From assembly GCA_016208845.1 (NCBI GenBank), contig JACQXH010000033.1, forward strand, positions 1 through 13,489: 13,489 nucleotides of DNA, given 5' to 3'. A program made the translations under genes and the position numbers. The notes beneath the pieces were generated by a model, which worked only from the letters and a program-made list of their open reading frames with translations, ran no database searches and was not told the DNA's origin. Of this stretch, positions 1 to 6,969 are shown piece by piece (the first letter of the stretch is position 1; each line of letters opens with the position of its first letter). Source of the stretch: Nitrospirota bacterium. GTDB lineage: Bacteria > Nitrospirota > Thermodesulfovibrionia > UBA6902 > BMS3Bbin08.

Positions 1-1
1 T

Positions 2-289
2 GAGGGGAGTCTTACTGTTGATGAGGAGATACTGATCTCTGCGGGTATCAAGCCATACGAACAGGTCATGGTTAGCAATCTGAATAATGGTGAACGGTTC
101 GAGACCTATGCCATTCCAGGGCGACAAGGTTCAGGCACAATATGCCTGAACGGCCCGACCGCAAGAAAGGGTGTGGTAGGAGATAAAGTTATAATTTTCT
201 GTTATGAATATTATACTGAAGAAGAGCTTGGTAATTTCTCTCCTAAAATTATCAGGCTTGATTCAAAAAATAAACAATTGTTGCAGTAA
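2..289 (+). CDS. panD: Aspartate 1-decarboxylase, 3' part (5' end outside window)
   Basis: Pyruvoyl-dependent enzyme that converts L-aspartate to beta-alanine for pantothenate and CoA synthesis in the cytoplasm. The frame is open from base 2, so about 23 N-terminal residues are missing. The first visible residues are E-G-S; in the PanD family the chain self-cleaves between this Gly and Ser (codons at 5-10), and the Ser becomes the pyruvoyl group. Also visible are the family segments NNGERFETYAIPG (substrate-binding Arg and the catalytic Tyr) and GSGTICLNGPTAR (conserved Asn), then VGDKVIIFCYEY. The C-terminus has the usual length. An ATG at 68 is internal and is not the real start. The radical SAM gene follows 30 bp downstream on the same strand, so the two may be co-transcribed, although their functions are not obviously linked. 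Confidence 0.93.
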   Translation, partial: EGSLTVDEEILISAGIKPYEQVMVSNLNNGERFETYAIPGRQGSGTICLNGPTARKGVVGDKVIIFCYEYYTEEELGNFSPKIIRLDSKNKQLLQ

Positions 290-319
290 ATAATCCTGCA
301 GACTTGATTTTTTCTATAT

Positions 320-1333
320 ATGTTAAAACAGCCTCTCCCTAAAGAAATCTGTATTATCCTTACCTACCGATGCAATGCCAGGTGCAATATGTGTGATGTA
401 TGGCATCATCCAACCAGGGCTCAGGATGAGATAAGCGTGAAAGAAATTGAGAAATTGCCGTCCGGCTTGCGGTTTATTAACATTACAGGCGGAGAGCCGT
501 TTATTCGTCAGGATATTACTGAAATAATTGAAGCGGTGCGCCGCAAAACAAAAAGAATAGTGATAAGTACCAACGGGTTTTTTACAGAGAGAATAGTTGA
601 TTTATGCAAAAAATATCCAGACACCGGGATAAGGCTAAGCATAGAGGGACTTCAGAAGACTAACGACGCGATCAGGGGGATACCGGATGGATTTGACAGG
701 GGGATAAGGACTTTGCTTGAGTTGAGGAGAATGGGCATCAAGGATATCGGCTTTGGCATGACAGTTCAGGATATGAACTGCAGGGATTTGATACCTTTAT
801 ATGAAATATCAGATGCGCTTGGTTATGAGTTCGCTACAGCGACACTCCACAACTCGCATTATTTTCATAAATTGGACAATCGCATCCGTGATCGGGAAGC
901 AGTAAGCGGAGAATTTGCAAAGCTTATTAAAGAATTACTGAAATCAAGGTCAGTAAAGAAATGGTTCAGGGCATATTTTAATTATGGCCTTATGAATTAT
1001 ATCTATGGCGGGAAGAGGTTTCTTAAATGTGAGATGGGCGCCGAATCCTGTTTTTTAGATCCTTCCGGGGATATCCTTGCCTGTAATGGTATGGAGGTTA
1101 AGATGTCATTGGGTAATATCAAGGAAAAGGCGTTCGATGAGATATGGAACAGTGAAGAGGCAGAGAGAGTCCGCGCTGTAGTGAAAACATGCGAAAGGCA
1201 GTGCTGGATGGTGGGAAGCGCAGCGCCGGTGATAAAAAAACATTTGCTCAAACCGGCGGCATGGATTGTTAAGAATGAATTCCGTGTTATGGTGGGCAAA
1301 GAGCCTTATTTATATTTTTCAAATAAGAAATGA
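320..1333 (+). CDS. Radical SAM protein with SPASM-like C-terminal domain
   Basis: 337 residues. The radical SAM cluster motif CNARCNMC (Cys18, Cys22, Cys25) should bind a 4Fe-4S cluster that cleaves S-adenosylmethionine, and GGEP at 57-60 is the SAM-binding motif of the family. The C-terminal part has further cysteines at 237, 244, 255, 291 and 295 around FLDPSGDILACNGMEVKMSLGNI and DEIWNS, the usual look of a SPASM/twitch domain with auxiliary Fe-S clusters. The substrate cannot be read from the sequence. SPASM proteins modify peptides, but relatives also occur in polysaccharide loci. Its stop overlaps the start of the next glycosyltransferase by ATGA, so the pair is probably translationally coupled, which favours a role linked to a glycan. 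ATG 320 is the first usable start after an in-frame stop at 305-307. No clear Shine-Dalgarno sequence precedes it. Confidence 0.88.
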   Translation: MLKQPLPKEICIILTYRCNARCNMCDVWHHPTRAQDEISVKEIEKLPSGLRFINITGGEPFIRQDITEIIEAVRRKTKRIVISTNGFFTERIVDLCKKYPDTGIRLSIEGLQKTNDAIRGIPDGFDRGIRTLLELRRMGIKDIGFGMTVQDMNCRDLIPLYEISDALGYEFATATLHNSHYFHKLDNRIRDREAVSGEFAKLIKELLKSRSVKKWFRAYFNYGLMNYIYGGKRFLKCEMGAESCFLDPSGDILACNGMEVKMSLGNIKEKAFDEIWNSEEAERVRAVVKTCERQCWMVGSAAPVIKKHLLKPAAWIVKNEFRVMVGKEPYLYFSNKK

Positions 1334-2430
1334 AAATCGCTGTAACAGGCACACGCGGATTTCCCGGGGTGCAGGGGGGCGTAGAGAGTCATTGTGAACA
1401 GTTATGTGTTCATCTTGTCAGGCTGGGATGCGATGTCACGGTATTTACCCGAAGGCCTTATATCGATCCCGATTTAAAAGAATATAAAGGCATATCTTTA
1501 ATACCGGTCGATTGTCCCCAAAGCAAATTCCTGGAGGCATTTGTCCATACATTTAAGAGCGTACTGCTGGCACGCAAGCTTCAGCCGGGTATTCTGCACA
1601 TTCACGCTATTGGCCCGTCACTTTTTGCGCCCCTGGCCCGTATTTTCGGGATTAAAGTAGTGGTCACTAACCACGGGCCTGATTATAACAGGAAGAAATG
1701 GCCTTTGCCGGCCAGGATGTTCCTTAAATTCTGCGAATGGATGGGTGTGGTGTTTGCAAGTGAAATTATCGCCATTGCAGGCAACATCGCGGAAGACATC
1801 CAACGCAAGTTCAGGAGAAACGCCTCAGTTATCCCCAACGGTGTCCAGATCCCCATCATTGAGGAAACAGACGAGAGTCTGAAGAAGTATGGTTTACAGA
1901 AAGGAAAATATGTCCTTTCAGTGGGAAGGTTTGTGCCTGAAAAGGGGTTTGATCTTCTGATGGATTCATTCAGCAGATGTGATCTGCGGGACTGGAAATT
2001 GGTCATTGTCGGCGGACCTGATCATGAAGATAACTGGAGCAGAGGTCTGAGAACAAAAGCGAACATCATCAGGAATATTGTATTGACCGGTTTTCTGAAG
2101 GGACAACCTCTGAGGGAAATTTACAGCCATGCCGGCCTTTTTGTGCTGCCTTCATATCATGAAGGTCTGCCGATAGTATTGCTTGAGGCTATGAGTTACG
2201 GGCTATCGTGCATTGCAAGCGATATCCCGGCAAACAGAAATGTTGAAATGGATAGCAAAAGATTTTTCAGGGCAGGGGATGTCAATGCGCTGTCTGAAAA
2301 GATAACGGAGTTTATTGATAAGCCATGGGAAGAGAAGGACAGACAGAATCAGATAAGCCTGATCACTGAAAAATACAACTGGGAGGATATAGCGCTAAAG
2401 ACCCTTGATGTTTATAAGCGCATTTCATAG
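1330..2430 (+). CDS. Glycosyltransferase family 4 (GT-B fold)
   Basis: 366 residues, full length for a GT4 enzyme that transfers a sugar from a nucleotide-sugar donor to a growing, probably lipid-linked glycan on the cytoplasmic side. The N-terminal acceptor-side domain begins GTRGFPGVQGGVESHCEQL, with the glycine-rich loop typical of GT4, and continues with HIHAIGPS and VTNHGPDYNRKKWP. The C-terminal donor domain starts near SVGRFVPEKGFDLL and carries the E-x7-E motif EGLPIVLLE (Glu278 and Glu286), which contacts the nucleotide sugar. The start ATG overlaps the stop of the radical SAM gene by four bases, which fixes the start and implies coupling. The gene converges with the GT39 remnant 10 bp downstream. 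Sugar and linkage cannot be assigned. Confidence 0.93.
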   Translation: MKIAVTGTRGFPGVQGGVESHCEQLCVHLVRLGCDVTVFTRRPYIDPDLKEYKGISLIPVDCPQSKFLEAFVHTFKSVLLARKLQPGILHIHAIGPSLFAPLARIFGIKVVVTNHGPDYNRKKWPLPARMFLKFCEWMGVVFASEIIAIAGNIAEDIQRKFRRNASVIPNGVQIPIIEETDESLKKYGLQKGKYVLSVGRFVPEKGFDLLMDSFSRCDLRDWKLVIVGGPDHEDNWSRGLRTKANIIRNIVLTGFLKGQPLREIYSHAGLFVLPSYHEGLPIVLLEAMSYGLSCIASDIPANRNVEMDSKRFFRAGDVNALSEKITEFIDKPWEEKDRQNQISLITEKYNWEDIALKTLDVYKRIS

Positions 2431-2443
2431 ACTCCCTGGTCTA
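2428..2443. terminator. Short hairpin between convergent genes
   Basis: TAGAC (2428-2432) and GTCTA (2439-2443) can pair around a six-base loop exactly at the junction of the convergent GT4 and GT39 genes, overlapping both stop regions. A T-rich stretch follows on the plus strand. The stem is only five pairs, so a terminator role is tentative. Confidence 0.25.
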
Positions 2444-2911
2444 TTTCTTTACCTTGAATAACTTAAACAGTCTTTCCGTATTATCTTCATAAACGAGTTC
2501 AACTTCATCAGAATATTTGTCCATTTCCATCAATTCCCCGTAATAATCCCACTTGCTTAACGCCCTTTCGTCAATAGCGATATAATCGACATTGTAAAGC
2601 TTTGCAAAATGAACTACATCGGCACTGCCGGCGTACGGCAGCATTGTGTATTTCGAATCGCTGTAAAAACTGACATAGGGCTTTTTGCCCATGACATTTA
2701 ATTTTTCGTATTGCTCTGTTACATTTGTTTTTAAAAAATGACCGGCCCGCTTATGTTCCTCAGGTTTTGGCGACGGTTCAAAACTTTCAAATGTCGAATA
2801 TTTTAGATATGACAGGCTTCCTAAAACAAGAATTGCGATCATGATGTATTTAATGTTCATTTCAAGAAATACTGATGCCTTGTTTTTATTGACATTATAA
2901 TAATGTGCCAA
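2441..2911 (-). CDS. C-terminal part of the frameshifted GT39-type glycosyltransferase
   Basis: This frame encodes the C-terminal part of the membrane glycosyltransferase that begins at 3966. It holds one more hydrophobic helix (IKYIMIAILVLGSLSYL), then a soluble region of about 110 residues ending in LFKLFKVKK. Such a soluble tail (VDYIAIDERALSKWDYY region) after a multi-membrane part is usual for PMT/ArnT-like enzymes. A TTG at 2911 could act as start, but the frame reads open well upstream of it (PPQTLLIVVYLLIFSSGGFTKS), overlapping the end of the N-terminal part. The fragment is therefore best seen as the rest of one gene, not as a separate one. On its own it lacks all catalytic motifs. 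Confidence 0.7.
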   Translation of the reverse strand: MAHYYNVNKNKASVFLEMNIKYIMIAILVLGSLSYLKYSTFESFEPSPKPEEHKRAGHFLKTNVTEQYEKLNVMGKKPYVSFYSDSKYTMLPYAGSADVVHFAKLYNVDYIAIDERALSKWDYYGELMEMDKYSDEVELVYEDNTERLFKLFKVKK

Positions 2912-2958
2912 GCTCGAAATAACGGCTTGCGATTTTGTAAAACCGCCTGATGAAAATA

Positions 2959-3966
2959 TTAAGAGATATACGACAATAAGGAGCGTCTGTGGGGGAGTAA
3001 AACAGGGATCAAAAGCTTTATCAGTATGCTTATTTCCTGAATGAGATTTTTCTGATACTTTCTTGCAAAAGCAACCGGATCTTTAAGTACATAGTCTTTT
3101 AACGACAAAGTTGCATTTTTATCCCAGCCCTTCAGTTGCGATTTGTCGTTATTTAACGAATAAGCCAGCTTGTCAAAGGGGTTTTCAGGGGTATTTACCA
3201 CTTCGTGGTATTTTCTGTCACCGCTAAGTTCTCCCAGTAATATGCTGATAGTACCCTTGCCGGATAAGCTGAATTTTCCGGTATAATTTATTATGAACAG
3301 CATATAGGGAGAAATAATTAATGCAAAGATCAAAGAAAGGGTTACTGTCCGCAGGAGATATCTTTTATTGAATTCTATCTTCTCGCTGAATACCCCGAAG
3401 ACCTGCAGAAAAGGCAGCGTTAAAAGGAAGATGCCCTCAGGCCGGATGAGATATGTAACGGAAAACAGGATGCCGAGTAAAATATGATCTATCGCATTAT
3501 TTCTTTTAAGCGAGATCAAAAAAAGCAGGATTGATAAAAGGAGAAAGCATATGTAGAGAGCATCTGCATATCCCTGAACAGAAACTATTATAATAACAGG
3601 GTAGACAGCAAAAAGCAGGGCGGCAAATAAGCCGGCTTCTTTATTGTACAGCTTTTTGCCTATCAAATAAGATAGAAATATGGATACACAGCTTGATATA
3701 AAAGACACCAATTTGGCGGAAAAGAACAGATCCCTGAAGATCAGATCAATTAGTCCGATGAACACAGGATATCCGGGCGGATAAAAAACACCTGTGTTGT
3801 AATTCTCGCCAAAAGCATACCTGCCGCTCTCGATCAGGTTTTTCCCAAGACGCGCATAGGTTGCTGTATCCTCAACAAGATTCGGGTCGTCGAATTTAAT
3901 TATTCTTGCAACTGCCCCGATGAGCAAGACAACGATTATTGTAAGATGTTCTCTTTTTATTTTCAC
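2959..3966 (-). CDS. GT39/ArnT-like membrane glycosyltransferase, N-terminal part (frameshifted)
   Basis: 335 residues with many membrane helices. Enzymes of this GT-C class take a sugar from a polyprenyl-phosphate donor and transfer it to an acceptor on the outer face of the inner membrane. After the first helix comes the acidic loop FDDPNLVEDTATY (residues 25-37), and YPPGYP at 62-67 is a typical PMT_2 motif. The start is GTG at 3966; an in-frame stop lies four codons upstream (3976-3978) and there is no clear ribosome site. The frame ends early at 2959-2961 with the odd tail PHRRSLLSYIS. Adding one C to the C5 run (G5 on the plus strand, 2991-2995) restores a continuous 508-residue protein with a proper final helix and soluble tail. 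It is either a recent pseudogene or a base missed in the assembly. Confidence 0.8.
   Translation of the reverse strand: MKIKREHLTIIVVLLIGAVARIIKFDDPNLVEDTATYARLGKNLIESGRYAFGENYNTGVFYPPGYPVFIGLIDLIFRDLFFSAKLVSFISSCVSIFLSYLIGKKLYNKEAGLFAALLFAVYPVIIIVSVQGYADALYICFLLLSILLFLISLKRNNAIDHILLGILFSVTYLIRPEGIFLLTLPFLQVFGVFSEKIEFNKRYLLRTVTLSLIFALIISPYMLFIINYTGKFSLSGKGTISILLGELSGDRKYHEVVNTPENPFDKLAYSLNNDKSQLKGWDKNATLSLKDYVLKDPVAFARKYQKNLIQEISILIKLLIPVLLPHRRSLLSYIS
2991..2995 (-). other. Frameshift site in the GT39-type gene (G5 tract)
   Basis: The run is GGGGG on the plus strand and CCCCC in the coding sense. With one extra base the codons read L-P-P-Q-T-L-L-I-V-V-Y and join the downstream frame; as given they run to a stop about ten codons later. 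The whole span 3966-2441 is 1526 nt, one short of 509 codons. Confidence 0.75.
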
Positions 3967-4010
3967 GCGGTCAATTCAATGATAATACAGTCCTGAAAAT
4001 ATATCTTATT

Positions 4011-4041
4011 ATTATAACGAAAACAAGTGCTTTCACGTCAA
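4011..4041 (-). promoter_or_regulatory. Sigma-70-like promoter candidate for the GT39-type gene
   Basis: On the minus strand, TTGACG (4041-4036) and a perfect TATAAT (4016-4011) are separated by 19 bases, about 45 bases upstream of the GTG start at 3966. An overlapping alternative is TTGTTT with TATATT at a 17-base spacing slightly downstream. The 19-base spacer is longer than ideal. Confidence 0.4.
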
Positions 4042-4053
4042 TTGCGAAAGCTT

Positions 4054-4119
4054 CTCGCCTCGGCGAGTCGCCCAAGGTGACCGGACCTGCCTACCGGACA
4101 GGCAGGCAAGCCGGAATGA
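4054..4119. repeat. GC-rich palindromic repeat in an intergenic region
   Basis: Within the 242-bp divergent gap 3967-4208. It holds two inverted repeats: CTCGCC/GGCGAG (4054-4059 and 4062-4067), and CCTGCCT/AGGCAGG (4086-4092 and 4100-4106) around ACCGGAC. The second 21-bp palindrome differs at one base from the one inside the ketoacyl synthase gene at 12744-12764. Between the two palindromes CGAGTCGC also resembles the flanks of that copy. The rest of the gap (4120-4208) shows no gene; a minus-strand frame across it (4292-4038) reads a Cys/Gly/Arg-rich peptide that comes from the repeat and is not a real protein. Confidence 0.7.
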
Positions 4120-4208
4120 CAAGAAAGGACGCATGTTCTGTTCACGATGAGCCAATACAATATGTTGGGGCTAACCATCAAAAAGCCGGATGCGCCATCT
4201 AAATATGA

Positions 4209-5009
4209 ATGGGGTTTATTTTGAAAAACGAAGTTGAAGAAAAAGTGGCTGAATTTTATAACACCCTCGGATGGGAGACAAAAGACGGCCACACAGATGA
4301 TGCTTCAAGATGGGAAGACCTCAGGGGATGTGCAAAAGAATATGTCAGCAAATGCAGATTAAGGGTCTTGAGGCACATACCGGATAGCGGAGAAAATATG
4401 CTTGATATGGCATCCGGCCCCATACAATATAAGGAATATTTGGAATATTCAAGGAATTTCAGGAAGAGATATTGCGTTGATTTGTCGTCTAAGGCCCTTG
4501 ACGATGCAAAAAAGAAAATCGGGGACCATGGGGTCTTTCTTCAGGGAAGTTTTTTCGATATTGATTTGAAGGAGAATTATTTTGACTGTTCAATCAGTCT
4601 TCACACAATATTTCATATTGACAAAGAGAGACAGGAAGAGGCCGTGCGTAAATTGCTCAAGGTAACAAAGCCGGGCAAGCCGGTTATAATTGTTTATGCC
4701 AATATGCTGATGAGCGATCTCCGGATCGTTCGATTTTTAAAGAAAATAATGAGAAAGGGACCGGCAGCCTCCGACATTTATATTTATGCATATCCGTTGG
4801 GTTGGTGGGACAGATTCAGCGACGCCGCTGATATTAAAATCCTGCCATGGCGCTTTTTCGGCTCCGGTCACCAGAAAAGACTTATACCGGATAATCGGAT
4901 TGGCAGAATATTGTTCAGCATTCTATTTTATATTGAAGACAAATTCCCCCGATATATTGCCAGATATTGCTACTTCCCTATGATAATCCTTACAAAAAAG
5001 AATAAATAG
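4209..5009 (+). CDS. Class I SAM-dependent methyltransferase
   Basis: 266 residues. Motif I is MLDMASGPIQY (residues 64-74, with the GxG position changed to ASGP), and CVDLSSKAL (89-97) supplies the acidic residue at the end of strand 2 that normally binds the SAM ribose. SISLHTIFHIDKERQEEAV is the motif IV/V region, and LLKVTKPGKPVIIVYAN the post-motif strand. The C-terminal half (GWWDRF, HQKRLIPDNRIG, YIARYCYFPMIIL) probably shapes the acceptor site. Lying among glycosyltransferases and opposite the flippase, it may methylate a glycan or lipid acceptor; this is inference. Start: ATG 4209 or TTG 4221; the GGGG at 4211-4214 would suit the TTG, so the first four residues are uncertain. Convergent with the flippase gene. 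Confidence 0.85.
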   Translation: MGFILKNEVEEKVAEFYNTLGWETKDGHTDDASRWEDLRGCAKEYVSKCRLRVLRHIPDSGENMLDMASGPIQYKEYLEYSRNFRKRYCVDLSSKALDDAKKKIGDHGVFLQGSFFDIDLKENYFDCSISLHTIFHIDKERQEEAVRKLLKVTKPGKPVIIVYANMLMSDLRIVRFLKKIMRKGPAASDIYIYAYPLGWWDRFSDAADIKILPWRFFGSGHQKRLIPDNRIGRILFSILFYIEDKFPRYIARYCYFPMIILTKKNK

Positions 5010-5046
5010 CGGATAGTGAATAATTTTATCCTTATTTGACCGAGTA

Positions 5047-5064
5047 ACACAAGAAGCCTTGTGT
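5047..5064. terminator. Hairpin between convergent methyltransferase and flippase genes
   Basis: ACACAAG (5047-5053) and CTTGTGT (5058-5064) form a perfect seven-pair stem with an AAGC loop, four bases past the flippase stop. It lies between two convergent genes and could end transcription from both sides, but neither side has a clear T-run. Confidence 0.4.
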
Positions 5065-5067
5065 GCA

Positions 5068-6570
5068 TCACATTTCTTTATATCTGGCGACCAATGAACG
5101 CCATGGGATATCGTTATTGACTATGGACTTCCATATATAAACAGACATGGCAGATACCAGGATAATATGCGGTCCGGCATAAATACCGGCAAGGTTTGAC
5201 AGGACGAATAAAATCGAAGAAGCGATGATAATAAAGACATCGAATGATATTTTCTTGGGAAAGGCCAGGACTGAGAATCTCCTGTAAATTATAATTGTGC
5301 CTGTTATTTCCAGCATTGCAATGCTAAGCGCAGTAGCAGTGGCGGCTCCAACCATGCCAAGGCGTGAAACAAAAATTATATTTAATAAAATATTAATTAT
5401 GCCAAAAAAGATATTGATCTTCATATATAGTCTGTGCTGTCCTGTCATCTGTAAAAAGACACCGGACAGGCCGGTGGCTGAATTAATCAGGTGTACTGCT
5501 GAGAGAATAACGAGTACAGAATAGCCGGCTTCAAACTCGATCCCGAAAAAGTATCTCAGGATCAGCCGGCCCTCCAGGATCAACACTAAAATTATCGGCA
5601 TTGATATGCTCAGTATCCATCGGGAGCTTTCACGCGTTATCCTTTCCAGTTCATGATGATCACCTGACGCATGCGCCGATGACATTAAAGGCGGAATAAT
5701 TGTCCCAAATGCAAACATTGGGAAGTAGATCAGTAGGACGAGCCTTGACGCCACGCCGTAAATACCTACTGATCTCGTATCCGTAAACATCCCGAGGATC
5801 CACATGTCCGCTTGAGTATAGAGCAAGAGTATTACGCTGGCAAATATAATTGACGCGGCGACGTCCATGATCTGTTTTTTATCATATTGCCCTTTTATAT
5901 GTCTTAACGGAGATATCACATGTGACAAGTACTTAACTGATAAAATTACGGCACATAATTCTCCTGCGACAAAGGCTGCTGCCGCATAAAGAGGAGAAAC
6001 ACCCTTAAGGGACAAAAGCAGGAAGATCGCTATTCTGACAAGAGGCGAAATAAGATTTTCAGGTAAAAGCGCTTTGTACGTATCCTTATATGCTTTAAAG
6101 ACGCCCGCAATTACATCCCTTACTGCTCCGGCAGGCACGGCTATTGCCACTACAGGAAGCAGCCTTAAGAGCATATTGGAATGGAAGATGCTGACCGAGA
6201 TGAATTTTGAAAATATCATAATAAGCAATATGAAAACAATTGAGAACAGCAGGCTGAATTTAACCGCATAATGGATCGTCCCGTTAAGCCTGGCGCTGTC
6301 TTTTTGATCGATGTAAAGAGGGATAAATCTCATCATGGTCTCTTCCATGCCGAATTTTGCGATCTGAGAAGACACTTTTACGAGGCTTAATGCCAGCAAG
6401 ACCTCCCCTATTCCCCCGGCTCCAAGGAATCTTGCCAGAATAACCTGATTGAGAAGATTAAGCGCTGTCGAAACCACTTTTAAGGCAAATGCTATTGCCC
6501 CGCCTCTGGCGCTGACACTTAAGCTGTCTTCTTCAGGTTTTTTTTTAAATTCTAAATGATTGATTGGCAT
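5068..6570 (-). CDS. Polysaccharide flippase (Wzx-like, MATE/MOP superfamily)
   Basis: 500 residues, almost all in hydrophobic helices; the length and spacing fit 12-14 membrane segments. Proteins of this kind flip undecaprenyl-linked sugar units across the inner membrane. The N-terminus carries GGAIAFALKVVSTALNLLNQVILARFLGAGGIGEVLLALSL, the typical first-helix region with an amphipathic ARFLGxxxxGE turn. The middle segment SSRWILSISMPIILVLIL and the later ATGLSGVFLQMTGQHRLYMKINIFFGIINILLNI (the family's polysaccharide-synthesis C-terminal region) also match. ATG 6570 lies one base after the stop of the upstream glycosyltransferase (TAA-A-ATG), so translation is probably coupled. It is the last gene of the minus-strand run. 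Substrate is unknown. Confidence 0.92.
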   Translation of the reverse strand: MPINHLEFKKKPEEDSLSVSARGGAIAFALKVVSTALNLLNQVILARFLGAGGIGEVLLALSLVKVSSQIAKFGMEETMMRFIPLYIDQKDSARLNGTIHYAVKFSLLFSIVFILLIMIFSKFISVSIFHSNMLLRLLPVVAIAVPAGAVRDVIAGVFKAYKDTYKALLPENLISPLVRIAIFLLLSLKGVSPLYAAAAFVAGELCAVILSVKYLSHVISPLRHIKGQYDKKQIMDVAASIIFASVILLLYTQADMWILGMFTDTRSVGIYGVASRLVLLIYFPMFAFGTIIPPLMSSAHASGDHHELERITRESSRWILSISMPIILVLILEGRLILRYFFGIEFEAGYSVLVILSAVHLINSATGLSGVFLQMTGQHRLYMKINIFFGIINILLNIIFVSRLGMVGAATATALSIAMLEITGTIIIYRRFSVLAFPKKISFDVFIIIASSILFVLSNLAGIYAGPHIILVSAMSVYIWKSIVNNDIPWRSLVARYKEM

Positions 6571-6571
6571 T

Positions 6572-6964
6572 TTATATTCTGCTTTGGCGGGATCTAAGTG
6601 AGATTGCCAGTCTGTATATCTCCATTAATTTCTGATAATGCCTATCATAGTTCACTTCCTGCTCTATAAATAGCCGTGCCTTTTGTCCCATGGCTGCTAT
6701 TGCGTCAGGGTCGTTAATTAAATAATTAATTTTATCCGACAAATCGGCCGGATTACCGGATTCAAATGTTAATCCTGTTTCTCCGTCTTTCACCATTTCA
6801 GGAATGCCGCCTATCCGCGCCCCGATCACCGGCTTTTTCAAGGCAAAGGCCTCCATAACAGACACCGGATAATTTTCATACCATTCAGAAGGAATAATCA
6901 CAGCATGGACTTTTTTCAGTTCGTGATAAAGCTTCTCCTCTGCAAGAAAATCCACAAATTCCAC
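6572..6964 (-). CDS. C-terminal part of the frameshifted GT4 glycosyltransferase
   Basis: 130 residues from a GTG at 6964. It carries the donor-binding half of a GT4 enzyme: VHAVIIPSEWYENYPVSVMEAFALKKPVIGARIGGIPEMVKDGETGLTFESGNPADLSDKI, with E-x7-E as ENYPVSVME. It has no acceptor domain and should not work alone. The same frame reads open upstream (KKSAYYGLKN), directly continuing the protein that ends at 6970. It stops one base before the flippase ATG. Confidence 0.75.
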   Translation of the reverse strand: MEFVDFLAEEKLYHELKKVHAVIIPSEWYENYPVSVMEAFALKKPVIGARIGGIPEMVKDGETGLTFESGNPADLSDKINYLINDPDAIAAMGQKARLFIEQEVNYDRHYQKLMEIYRLAISLRSRQSRI

Positions 6965-6969
6965 ATTCT

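Noticed and set aside
68..289. A short separate 73-residue protein starting at ATG 68
   Set aside because: The same frame is open to the window start and reads E-G-S-L-T-V-D, the PanD cleavage region, so this ATG is internal.
1683..2006. Minus-strand open frame of 107 codons opposite the GT4 gene
   Set aside because: Shadow of a clear glycosyltransferase on the other strand; no motif and no ribosome site.
4038..4292. Minus-strand open frame of 84 codons across the divergent gap
   Set aside because: Its C-terminal half (CHSGLPACPVGRSGHLGRLAEARSF) is the translation of the palindromic repeat, and its N-terminal half overlaps the real methyltransferase start.
5460..5476. Palindrome CACCGG-ACAGG-CCGGTG in the flippase gene, similar in look to the dispersed repeat
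   Set aside because: It encodes the ordinary family stretch TGLSGVF and lacks the CCTGCCTG arms, so it is native coding sequence.
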